Source: Blasia pusilla
Taxonomy: Eukaryota > Marchantiophyta > Marchantiopsida > Blasiales
Direction: 5' to 3'
Assembly: GCA_050084515.1 (NCBI GenBank)
Contig: CM114272.1
Coordinates: forward strand, 61,380,001-61,444,000
DNA length: 64,000 bases
The notes under the pieces are model-generated. The model saw only the letters and a list, made by a program, of their open reading frames with translations, had not been told where the DNA came from and made no database searches. Made by a program: the position numbers and the translations under genes. Each line of letters begins with the position of its first letter. The first letter of the stretch is position 1. Below are positions 34,021 to 43,900 of the stretch, piece after piece.

Positions 34021-35010
34021 CCGCCGGAGGGCATTTTTGTGTTAGATCTCTTTGGTGGGATTAGCACTTTGGTTTGGTCGCAGATGTTGCAGCCGGTATT
34101 CTGTCTTGGAGATACGTGTATGTGGAGCAAGATGAGACGGCCCAAAGAGTCTCATCCCGACATATTGGTCGATTGATGCGGAGATATCCGAGTTGTTGCC
34201 GCCATCGCCTATTCGTGGGTACCATCGTGTTTTTACCATCACACATTGCATTGTTGGGGCGCGCAGGACCTTGAGAGAATTGGTCCTGTGGATTTGGTGA
34301 TTGATGGATGGCCATGTCGGGGTCATACACGTCTTTGGTCGTGGTGAGGGATTACATGACCCCAGGTCTCGATTGTTTTGGGAGATGTTAGGGGTGTTAC
34401 GACATCTTCAGGTTCATCAGCACGCGTGCTCTCAGCTTACATTCGAGAATGTTCCATTGTTGGGTGACACTCGGACCGGATGATGGCGAGTGTTCATGAG
34501 GTGCGCTCTTGGATTGGACCAGCGGTGTTGTTGGATGCTGGCCTTGAGTTGGCTTTGCGTGCACATCGCCCACGCTTGTGGTGGACAAACTTGTTGCCTA
34601 GGAGGTTCTACGTCGAGCATATGATGCGGTGCTGGCGGGATCCTCGCCTTACGTGGATAGTATCTTGATCTTGGCGACTTTCCCAAGTGGTGAGGGTTAT
34701 TGATCGGTCACCCATGGCAAGTGAACCGTGTGGGCCAGCCTAGGATGGCACTACCCACATTTGTGAGTTTTCCTCGTCACATGCCTACTGGGAAGGTGGT
34801 CCGGGCTTGTATGGGATTCTCATGTCACGGCAGTTGGTGGAGCCTAACTTGATGAGAGAGAGCGTGCGATGGGATTTGCTATGGTGTGAGAGCGGTTGCT
34901 TCTATTTACGAGGCTTCACGTCGTCATGTGTTGGGTAGGCCATGGACCTGAATTGTTTGACTTGGATTTTGAGTCTTGGTATGGCCGAAAGCAGCGTCGA
35001 CTTCGGACTA
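34021..35010 (+). pseudogene. C5 DNA methyltransferase domain inside gypsy 2
   Basis: Across five frameshifted pieces the catalytic motifs of cytosine-5 DNA methyltransferases appear in canonical order. Motif I is VLDLFGGIST (34039). Motif II region is SWRYVYVEQDETAQRV (about 34108). Motif IV is IGPVDLVIDGWPCRGHT (34279-34329), with the Pro-Cys catalytic pair. Then LHDPRSRLFWEML (34355), motif VI FENVPLLG (34442), motif VIII AHRPRLWWTNL (34560), a target-recognition-like part, motif IX RERAMGFAM (34857) and motif X ASRRHVLGRPW (34911) followed by DLNCLTWIL. Total span is about 330 codons, normal for a catalytic domain. It would methylate DNA cytosines, perhaps of the element itself or its target. 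It lies between protease and RT in the element's coding order. The copy is clearly dead. Confidence 0.92.
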
Positions 35011-35192
35011 TGTCGTGGGTCTTCCACCCTTGTAATGAGCTCGATGGCTACCGGGACAGTAGAGGCATCGGGGGAAGCGAGGAGAGTAGTATTTTGCATC
35101 CTTGGAGTAAATGGGATGTAATGGGTGGGCATGTGGAGTTGGTTGCTCATCTGGTGGAGGAGTTATTTGCTCAGATGATGGTGTAGCTAAGG

Positions 35193-36160
35193 GTGTATCA
35201 TCTTGTGAGGGGGTTGCGTAGCAGCCAATGGCATCGTCCTCTCCCTCTAGTATGCCAGTGGAGGAGACTTGGGAGCCATTACTTGGGCCCAAGCTTACGG
35301 GAGGTGAGAAACGACGCTGACCAGTTCCTACGTGCTTATAGGAGTTGTTTTGCCTTTAGCATGAAGGAGTTGGGTTCTCTGGTTGGACCCGGTATACGGA
35401 TTGATTTGGCTAGTGATACGCCAATCTTCCGTCGTCCCTACCGATATAGTGATATGGAGAGGGACCTGATTCAAAGTAGAACGTTGGACCTTTTGGAGGC
35501 TGGATTAGTGGAGTTGTCCCATGGAGAGTATGCATCGCCCTTTGTCATGCTCGCTAAAAGGATATGCATGGCAACTACACACGGATAGGCGGATGTGTGG
35601 AGATTACCGCCCTATCAATCGGCAAACCAAGGCCGATAGGTATGCCATGCCTACACGAGAGATCTTTGATGTGGTGGGGACAGCAAAGATTTTCAGATTA
35701 CTTTGATCTTCGGGCAGATACCATCAATTGCCGATTCAGAGAGTGACAAGGCCAAGACAAAGATTTTGGGGTGTCAACTCTCATGGCAAGGATTGTTTGT
35801 ACAGTGGAAATTCTTACCCTTTGGGTTGAAGAATGCACCTGCCAAGTTTCAAAGAGTGATGGACAGGATCCTAGCAGGGTTGGATTTTGTTCGGTGTTAC
35901 ATTGATGATATCTTGGTGTTCACTAACACGGTGGAGGAGCATCAGATACATTTGCATATGGTTTTTGAGCGGTTGAAAGCTCATGGTCTACATTTGCATC
36001 CATGAAAGTGTAAGTTCTTCCATGAGGATGTTGAGTACTTGGGTCATGTGATCTATCCAGGTGGTTTGGGAGTTCAGCAAGCAAAGGTGGAGGCTATTGC
36101 ACTTATTCCGCGTGTGGTAGATGTGAGTAGAGTTCGAGCATTCATGGGATTGGCGAAACT
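35193..36160 (+). pseudogene. gypsy 2 reverse transcriptase
   Basis: GPGIRIDLASDTPIFRRPYR (35388-35447) begins the domain. It continues with ASPFVMLAKR, MCGDYRPINRQT-like sequence (35597), FGLKNAPAKFQRVMDRILAG (about 35820-35880), the catalytic CYIDDILVF (35896-35922) and the YLGHVIYPGG connection. Frameshifts near 35600, 35700 and a TGA at 36003. It is closely related to the RT of gypsy 1. Confidence 0.9.
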
Positions 36161-36169
36161 ACTATCGGA

Positions 36170-37060
36170 GGTATGTGAAGGGATTTAGTGCTATGGCAAA
36201 GCCTTTGAACCAATTGCTTAAATCAGATCAAGAGTGGCACTCGGGGAGATGATCGAGAGATGGCGGCGCCTATCTTGAGAGAGCTTAACGATTGGAGTAG
36301 GTTGGGACTTGGAGCGGTGTTGACACAACATGATGATGAGCACATGGATTTTGTGGTGGCCTATGCAAGTCGTTCGAATAATGGGAGTCGCGCTATAGTT
36401 CATTGAGTGGAGACCTTTTAGGTGTTACTTGTTTGGCACACAATTTACCCTTATTCGGGCGCTCAAGTGGTTGATGGAGAGACAAGCTACAGGGGAAGCT
36501 TGCACGGTGGGCTCTTATCTTATAGGAGTATGACTTCCGGGTGGTACATAGTAGGTTGCCAACTTGATCTTGAAGGGATTTAGTGTTATGGCAAAGCCTT
36601 TGAACCAATTGTTAAATCAGATCAAACATCGGGGAGATGATCAGAGAGAGCTTTTGTGGAGCTTAATGGAGTTTGGCGGCGCCTATCTTGAGGAGTGGCA
36701 CCCATTTGATTACACAATGATTGGAGTAGGTTGGGACTTGGAGCGGTGTTGACACAACATGATGATGAGCACATGGAGTTTGTGGTAGTGCAAGTCGTTC
36801 GAATAATGAGGGAGAGTGCTATAGTTCATATGAGGGAGAGTGCTTGGCAAGAGGTGGGTGGCACACTTTAGATGTTACTTGTTTGGCAATGATTTACCCT
36901 TGTTCTGATCACCGCCGCTCAAGTGGTTGATGGAGTCGGACAAGCTTACAGGAAGCTTGCACGGTGGGCTCTTATCTTACAGAGTATGACTTCCGGGTGG
37001 TACATAGACCTGGAGTTGCCAACCTTGATTTGATGGGTTGAGTAGGAACCCATGTACTAG
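36170..37060 (+). pseudogene. gypsy 2 RNase H, tandemly duplicated
   Basis: A unit of about 396 bp starting TGAAGGGATTTAG occurs at 36176-36571 and again from 36572. Each unit contains GLGAVLTQHDDEHM-like RNase H sequence, SSLKWLMER-like sequence and FRVVHR-like sequence with small deletions. Duplication within RNase H alone would abolish the enzyme. Confidence 0.75.
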
Positions 37061-37269
37061 CCAAGAGGATACAACTGGGGCTAGATGGCATGGCGAGGTT
37101 GATGAGGAGATGGTACTAGGTTGGCATGCATCCGCCTTTTTATGTTGGTTAGGGGTGGACTCTAGTATGGAGGACCACATGATATCTTACTCTAGTCGAG
37201 GGTAGATGGCCACCTTCAGATCCTAAGGTTGGAGATGGTGGTACGGATCAGCGTGATATTCATGATGAT

Positions 37270-38500
37270 GCGTTGGTGTTGGAGTACCTACGGACCAGTA
37301 GGGTGCCAGGCATAGTGAGTGCCAAGGAGCGAGACCGTGTTCTTCAACGTGCTAAGAGGTATCGATTGGAGGGAACACATATTCTCCGCGTGTGGGAGGA
37401 TGGTAGAGTACGAGTAGTGCCACATTTGGCTCGAGAGAGCGCAGCGACATGCCCATGAGGAGTTGGGACATTTTGGGGTAAAGCGTCGTATAGCTTACTC
37501 CTTGGCGATATTGGTGGCGTGGCATGCATACTCTCGTGCGGCGATTGGTGTCACGTTGTATGGTTTGTAACGGGTGAGGGCATCATTTAATGCCCCTACA
37601 CCAATTACACCCCTTGCCTATTATGGGGTTGTGTTACCGTTGGAGTGTGGACTTTTTTGGACCGTTACCGTTGGTACGACATCATCGATATGTGTTGGTG
37701 ATGGTGGAGCACTTCTCCAAGTGGATTGAGTTGGTGGCATTACCGGACAAGGCAAGTGAGGAACGGCGTATGCGTTTGGATAGAGTGCTTAGTCATTTTG
37801 GTGCACCGGTGAAGTCTTGACCGACCGAGTGCAGAGAGTTTCGGGGTGAGTTTCGTGTCTTGTGTGACAAGGCGTTGATTGATCATCGGACCACGTCTCG
37901 AGATCATCCAGAGGCGGATGGTTTGGCTGGCGTGTGGTTCGGGACGGTGAAGAGGGCATTGTGCAAGTATGGCCTCTGAAGGGCATCTTGGAGACTAGGA
38001 TATTCGTTGCCATGGTTAGCCATGGGATATAGGTTCGATCGCCAAGCATCCTTGGCTTCCTTCTCACCTTATTTTTCTGTTATACGGCCGAGATCCGGAC
38101 TTGCCGGCAACAATTAAGTCGGGAGTCTAGTGAGGTGGTGAACCTTGATGACCCGAGAGATGTGGATGAGGGTGTGTTCTCGCGGGCGGAGCTCTTTGGA
38201 GAGTTATGCCAACGGACCTTTGAGAATCTTGCCATTGCTCAACACAGGGGATACGTTGCGGTTTGCAACCATTCGGGGTGGAGGTTATCGACCATCGATT
38301 CGTAGGTTCCATGTGGGGACTATGTCTATTTGCAGCAGATTGCCCCGACAACGTTGATGTGATGTGACGGCAGCCGCACTATTTTACGAAAGTGCGTGAG
38401 GTGTTAGCTTTCGGAGTTCTCATGTTGGAGGGTCGTGATGGAGTTGTTTGGAAGGACCATGTGCGTAATTGTGCGCCATGTCATCTTCCAAATGTGGATA
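37270..38500 (+). pseudogene. gypsy 2 integrase
   Basis: LEYLRTSRVPG (37276), HILRVWEDGRVRVVPH (37378), the H2C2 zinc region AHEELGHFGVKR, then catalytic-core sequence WSVDFFGPLPLVRHHRYVLV (first Asp, 37644), HFSKWIELVALPDKAS, and SHFGAP. A C-terminal module follows with REVLAFGVLMLEGRDGVVWK and HVRNCAPCHLPN (38380-38490). Several frameshifts. The C-terminal module is shared with gypsy 1 at 50.28-50.42 kb. Confidence 0.85.
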
Positions 38501-38544
38501 ATCTTGTTGACCCAAGCTTAGCCATGATACGTGCTAGCTTGAGG

Positions 38545-38680
38545 TGCATGTTGTGTGGGTCCGCCGTAACGCACCCGTATGTTGGTGTGTGATCGGTGTT
38601 CTAGGGGTTGGCACATGATGTGTTTGACTCCACGTTTGGATGTTGTTCCCTGGAAGGTGGGTTTGTCTCGATGTACTTAG
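38545..38680 (+). pseudogene. PHD-type zinc finger at the C-terminal end of gypsy 2
   Basis: CMLCGS (38545) and, after a one-base frameshift, MLVCDRCSRGWHMMCLTPRL (38579-38638) and VVPWKVGLSRCT form the C-x2-C … C-x2-C-x4-W-H-x2-C … C layout of a PHD finger, with the usual 'CDxC.. WH..C..P…VP' core. PHD fingers commonly read the histone H3 tail, so it could guide integration. One cysteine of the last pair is not seen. It lies directly after the integrase C-terminal module. Confidence 0.75.
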
Positions 38681-38852
38681 GAGAGGTAGATGACTTGATC
38701 TTTGCATGATATGGATTACGGATGTGCGACTAACGATGGGGCAACCTAGCACCCGGCCTTTCGATTCGGGCACCCAAGAAGGTGTATAGCATGTAGTAGA
38801 TGTATAGGGCTACCTGGGAGTTAGAGGACCTAACCGCTTGATTAGGGGGCGA

Positions 38853-39433
38853 GTTGTGGTACACTTGCGTTTTGTGGATAATCTCGTCTATGTTTGTGTA
38901 TGTATGTGCGTATGGTATGTCAACGATGTATGTTGTATGACGATGTGGATTCGCACGATATCATGACCATACGGATTATGTCGTAGAGTATGGTGTCTTT
39001 GGTAGAGGCCATTCCTTATGTAGGACCGTAGTGGCTTGGTAGAGATGCGGTTCCATATATAGGGTTGGGGGTTACTCACTTGGGGGTGACTTTCCCCGTA
39101 GGGCCCGCTCTTAGGTTGGAGGATATAAGGTGGCTTGCCCTCAAAGAACAGTCAGTTCTTTGAGTTGAGCCTGTTGCGTTGGGAGTTAGCCTTGGTAGTG
39201 AGTAGAGCTCTTGGCTATGGTGTTTCCCGCAAGCTTTGACCTAGATTCTCCCATCGTGGAGTGGGTTTGGCTCGATTGTATGTGATTGTAAACGTGTTTT
39301 ATGACAGTAGGTCTTTCACGGATTTCAGTTGTGGTATACTTGCGTTTGTGGATACTCTCGTCTATGTTATGTATGTATGTGCGTATGGTATGTCAGCGAT
39401 GTATGTTGTATGACGATGTGGATTCGCACGACA
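38853..39433 (+). repeat. gypsy 2 3' LTR with its 3' 106 bp also duplicated in front
   Basis: The LTR proper is 38959-39433 (475 bp, ending GCACGACA). Its last 106 bp (39328-39433) also occur at 38853-38958 immediately before it. A purine-rich TTAGGGGGCGAG lies just before the first copy. The same arrangement is visible in two other gypsy ends in this window. Confidence 0.8.
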
Positions 39434-39829
39434 AGGATCGCCGATGAAAAGCGTGAGAAGAAGCGTCTGGACACGTCGGTGAGGAGAGCAAAATTGGCAA
39501 AAGCTCGAAGGGAAAAAGCGATTGCCATTGAAGAAAGCCCGGCCCGTCCAACCGAAAGTGTTGAGATGCAGGAAATGTCCCCGATGAAGTCTGGGGACAC
39601 TATCAATATAGCGAAAATGGCCGAAGTTCAAGTGACGGACGATGAGGTCATGAGGACCGCCAACGTGGAGATGGTGGACATCATTGAAAAAGTAGGAGAG
39701 CGGTCTTCCTCATCTCTAAGCCCGGCGGAAGAAATCGAACTCTATCGGATCGACGAGTTTCCAGTGGACTTGCCAGCTGCTGTCCCATAGCAGTTGGCTG
39801 GCCAAGACACCGACTCAATCTTCGAGCGG
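39434..39829 (+). pseudogene. Rightward gene of the Mutator-like element, rest of exon 1
   Basis: Continues the coiled coil of 29374-29611 in phase (IADEKREKKRLDTS, RRAKLAKARREKA), then becomes acidic and Ser-rich (ESPARPTESVEMQEMSP, SSSSLSPAEEIELYRIDEF). A TAG at 39788 lies inside. The exon ends at a consensus donor (GAGCGG/GTAAGATAC) at 39830. A 98-nt phase-0 intron ends at CTGTTGTGACAG (39927). Confidence 0.7.
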
Positions 39830-39927
39830 GTAAGATACGATCTTTGTTCTTTGAGCTATGTGAAGGCCCATCTTGCAATTCATTGGAAATTCAGTGTAGT
39901 TTATTGACCTTGTCCCTGTTGTGACAG

Positions 39928-40397
39928 GTGGTAAAGCATATGGCACTGATAGAGGGCCAGAAACCCCCGAGAATTCCACTTTGCTGATTGCGGACAATAG
40001 AATACGTCCGAAAAATACTGTTTGACGAGGATATTACAAAGCTAAAACAATCGGCAGGGACAGCATCCTACGTTGATAGCTTCCCTCTGTTATATGTTCA
40101 GCCTTACGATGAACATGGAACCCAAGTGCAGGTAAAGGAGGACTTGGAGGCGCTCAACACATTCTGGAGGATAAGAGATTAGGAATTCATAAGGGCGATT
40201 TAGGGGACGGATTTCAGCTGGATGCGGAACCTATATTTCTTCATCTGGGATGGAAACCATAGGTTCATGGTGTGGACCCAGTTTGCAAAGGAGCGCCCAA
40301 ACTCATTGGAGGCGCATTTTTGCGTGAAGGCAGTCGTGCCACATCCATACCCTCATCACATGGCGACGATGGAGATGGCCATGCATGCCATGAATAT
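39928..40397 (+). pseudogene. Rightward gene, exon 2
   Basis: VVKHMALIEGQKPP…, then ITKLKQSAGTASYVDSFPLL, VKEDLEALNTFWRIRD, MRNLYFFIWDGNHRFMVW and PHHMATMEMAMHAMN. Stops: TGA at about 39985, TAG at 40180 and 40201. Ends at a consensus donor (AATAT/GTAAGTTT) at 40398. Globular, mixed composition. No known domain recognised. Confidence 0.6.
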
Positions 40398-40981
40398 GTA
40401 AGTTTCCTCTTGCTACAAACCGTCAGACTCCGACGAGTTGTTTGACTCGCCGCTATTTTTTGTATGTATTTGGCCGAAAGCAACTCGTCGGAGTCCGACG
40501 AGTTGCTCAACTGGCCGCTGTTTTTGGATGTTTTTGGCTGAAAGCAACTCGTCGGACTCCGACGAGTTGCTCGACTGGCCGTTGTTTTAAGATGTTTTTG
40601 GCCGAAACCAACTCGTCGGAGTCCAACAGGTTGCATTTGTTGGCACGGGAAGGTGATCAGAGTAGGGGAGCTTCATTTTTTGCGTCAAATTATAGCTCTA
40701 ATTGAAATTGCGCAACCTGTCGGACTCTGACGGGTTGATATGTTCACTTTTCTCGCGGAGACCAATCTCTGAATACAAATTATCTGACAACCCGTTGGAG
40801 TCTGACGGGTTGAAAACATGCAATCACAAATCTGAATGCAATCCGTTGGACTCCGATGGGTTGCAAAATTTAGCTCGTAGCTACCATTCCAACCATGAGC
40901 TATGACGACCTGTCGGAGTTCGACGGGTTGCAGGAACCCATGTAGCTTGCAAAATTTCTTATATTGAGTTTGGATGTATAG
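40398..40981 (+). other. Intron 2 of the rightward gene, filled with palindromes
   Basis: 584 bp between the donor at 40398 and the acceptor GTATAG at 40981 (an alternative GTTGCAG ends at 40932). Eight palindromes lie inside. Neither flanking exon has any. Confidence 0.6.
40415..40935. repeat. Palindrome array 4 (intron of rightward gene)
   Basis: Copies at 40418-40442, 40482-40507, 40543-40569, 40608-40635, 40711-40738, 40789-40814, 40839-40864 and 40908-40932. Three consecutive copies (40482, 40543, 40608) share the variant arm AACTCGTCGG. The first two pair it with CCGACGAGTT, so the change is present in both arms. Confidence 0.85.
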
Positions 40982-43013
40982 GATTGTATCCAGGGGAATG
41001 TCACCCACCACTGGATCCAGGATTGCGATTGGGTGAAGAAAGTGCTAACGACGCACCCGATAGAGAACAAGGGGTTCTTGGGCGACGCCCTTGTAAATGA
41101 GATGCTGGAAAAAGGGGCTCAAAAAAAAAAGACTTGGGCAAATAGATTTATTTCCCAAGATGCAGCCGTAACAATCCTTTGTTAGTCAAAGATACAGGCC
41201 GCCAAGAAGAGCGCTTCAGTGGAGCTGGAGCGGAGGGAGAAAGTGTCTGTGTCTAAGCGTGCTAAGTTCATCCAAGTTGTAGTATCTACAGCTACAAAGT
41301 ACACTGCAAGCAAGATGCAGCGCTACATCGCCATTCTCAACCCTGAACTTGGCCCCGATTTCTACAAGGAGCTGAAGGCGATAATCAAGCGCGAGCGGAA
41401 GAGGGATGAAGATCCGTAGGGTTGGATTGGGGAGAAAGTATCTCTCGATCACCTCCATCGATTTGCCTTGTCTGGAATTTCGGAATTTAGGAGAATCCGA
41501 CTGATGAAAATCAGTCTCGAGGGCACAAAGGCCCAAAAGAGGGCGACACACCATCCTCCGGGTGTCTCTGATCCACTGATCTCCCACTGGCTCCGTGAAT
41601 GGTCATTCTGGGACGCGGTGCAGTTGCTCGGGAAGTCCATGCTCATGGGTCTTCAAGCGGAGCTGAAAAGAATAGAGCCAGTTCCGGAGGAAGCAAACCT
41701 GGAGAGTGCTGAAGATTTTGAACTTTGGCTGGATGACATGCGGGACAAGCCCATAAAAAACCCAGGCTTCAGGAGGATGTTCAAGGATAACATCCTCCTT
41801 CAGGTAGACGTGGATGAAGAAATAGAGGCAAAGAAAAGGGATTTCGCAAAGAAAAAGCGAGATCTTCAACATCAGGCGGCCGATGCATCTCGACTAAGAG
41901 CTGCCCAACGTATGGTGTTCAGATACCTCGTCCATTGTAAGAATGCAAGTACATGGCAAAAAATACCGTCAGCCTGCAAATTGTGGGCTTCTCCGCCTGA
42001 TGGAGAGACATTTTCCATGTACGACATAGAGATGGCTCAAAGCATGTCCGATTGGGAGGTGGAGAATTCCCCGATCTGGCTCGATTTCAACGACCCCGAG
42101 GACATAACCGAGAAGAATCTACGCTTGCTCTATGATGCAGTGGCCGCTGGTAGGGACGACATCCCCAATTTTGTGCAGCCTAAAGACTTTTTCGAAGGAG
42201 ATGGGGAGGAGCAAGCCTCGAGACAGCGGAGTTGGTGTCCAAGGTCGTCACCACCAAGGACAAATATGCATGGGGTCTCAAAGCCAAGGCGAGGGGATCG
42301 AAGAATTTCGAGGCCGAGTCTTCCCAAAGAGAGGTTGAGAATTCAAGGCGAGAGGCGGAATCGTCCGGGCGAGCGGGGAGAGAGGGTGGACCAGGTCCTC
42401 AGCAAAAAAAACTCCACCATAGTCTGAGGTAATAGAGACCCCAACAAGCCGACCGCAGACTCGGGATAAGCGGAAGCGAGAGGCGCCAAGGTTGTCCCAA
42501 GGAGCAGACCAGGATGGGGAATACTCTCCATTATCCTTGGGAAGACATAGAGAAACAATGACTTGGACAAGCGTCATCATTCACTGCACGAATCTTGTGG
42601 ATGAGCTGAAAAGTTTCAGTTCCCAAGCGTCGACACCCGCCATGGACAAATTGATAATGTTGGGACGAAAGCTTCAACGAAACGGGCACGCTCCCTGGAC
42701 GGTCCATGGGGAGGTCGAGGAGGTGGCAGTGGATCTCCTCGTCGCTGATTTTCCCTCGGGGTTGCACTTGTGGGACGAAAATCCGTCTGAAGGTGTCCCA
42801 GACTGGAATGTCCCTCTTTCTTATAACCAGATCGCGCTCATGTTTTCCTTTGCAAACGCTTATCTCAGTGACATGGGCTATTTCTTGGTTTTGACTAGAG
42901 GGAGCGAGGACGAGCTCTTCAACCTGCAGTGCGTCAAGAGGTCGCTGAAGTGGAGGACGGCGCAATCGTGGGTCATCAAGAATGAGTATCCACTCTAATC
43001 CGCGACGAGTCAA
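40982..43013 (+). pseudogene. Rightward gene, large exon 3 with NLS and possible methyltransferase-like C-terminus
   Basis: Reads VTHHWIQDCDWVKKVLTTHP, KRAKFIQVVVSTATKY, WLREWSFWDAVQLLG, FELWLDDMRDKPIKNPGF, a charged helix (EEIEAKKRDFAKKKRDLQ), WEVENSPIWLDFNDPEDI, then KDKYAWGLKAKARGSKN and a basic, NLS-like RDKRKREAPR (about 42465). The last part (42492-42998) has APWTVHGEVEEVAVDLLVAD-FPSG, then WNVPLSYNQIALMFSFANAY and LSDMGYFLVLTRG. This order resembles motif IV and the following strand of Rossmann-fold methyltransferases of the 'DPPW' type, here with DFPS. Two TAGs (41183, 41417) and a frameshift near 42225. Assignment as methyltransferase is tentative. Confidence 0.5.
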
Positions 43014-43900
43014 ATCCGGGTAAGGGCTCTAAATCCATATCCAAATTGTCCTTCTCCGACGGGTTGCATCACTGCATGCAACCCGTCGGATTGTTTGAGC
43101 TGGATACTTTGGTGGTGCAATCCGTCTGAAAGTGACAAGTTGCAAATTTACCGCAAGTCTCCATTGGGTGAATGCAACCCGTCGGAACCAGACGGGTTGC
43201 AAGTGCTTATGCTTTTTCCTTGTGTTTCTGGAATGATGCAACCCGTTTGAATCCGACGGGTTGCTCTTAGCCAACCATGGGCTACTCTAAGCTAGCAACC
43301 TGTTGCCTTCTGACGGGTAGCTTATGGCAAAAAAATCACTAACACTTGTCAAACAACCCGTCGGACTCCGACAAGTTGCTCCAATGTTAGGACAATAACT
43401 AAGTTCTTTGGGGTTAAGCGAAGTTCTTTGGGATTGAGTTGCACATTGTGTCACTATTCCGATAGTATACCTTTCTTGTTGTTGCACTACACCTTTTTAA
43501 CCATTTCCAGGCAATCTGTCGGATCTATTCTATGAATTCTTTTGCCTCGTCATCAGAAGAATTCATAGAATAGATCAAATGTACAATTCCGAGCTTTTCT
43601 CGGATGTAGTAAAGGACAAGATTTTTCGAACGATGATGGTGTTTGTAAAAGTTTGCAGAATATTTTTTTGGTCTTGTCGATTGTGATCGTCTATGTACTC
43701 CGACAGTTTATATTGCAACCCGTCGGATTGCCACGGGTTGCAACTTTCCACTTTTTGACCCCTACACCTTTTGAACCATTTCCAAGCAACCTGTCGGATT
43801 CCGACAGGTTGGCTGCGTTAGTGATCGGACTCTTTCCCTGTTAGTCCAACTTTACAGGCATTCTGGCGGGCTTCTTCACTCAGGCACCTTCCCCTAGTTT
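43014..43900 (+). other. Probable intron(s) of the rightward gene
   Basis: A donor-like ATCCGG/GTAAGGGC lies at 43020. Palindromes fill 43050-43380, and two more lie near 43714-43742 and 43788-43812. A short coding-like piece (MYNSELFSDVVKDKIFRTMM, about 43578-43640) may be a small exon. Confidence 0.45.
43050..43815. repeat. Palindrome arrays 5 and 6
   Basis: Copies at 43056-43092, 43117-43142, 43174-43201, 43238-43264, 43302-43320, 43353-43379, 43713-43741 and 43788-43813. The copy at 43788 has arms CAACCTGTCGG/CCGACAGGTTG, a change in both arms relative to the common CAACCCGTCGG/CCGACGGGTTG. Confidence 0.85.

Larger units (their letters stand above)
29612..39433 (+). mobile_element. Ty3/gypsy element 2, with DNA methyltransferase and PHD finger
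   Basis: Begins TGTC and ends GACA, flanked by AGGA (29608-29611 and 39434-39437) in the coding sequence of the host element. Order: 5' LTR part, gag with two zinc knuckles, protease, C5 DNA methyltransferase, reverse transcriptase, RNase H, integrase, PHD finger, 3' LTR. The LTR portions differ by only a few per cent by eye, suggesting recent insertion, yet the coding regions contain many frameshifts and stops. The element was probably defective when it moved, or the assembly has indel errors. Confidence 0.9.
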
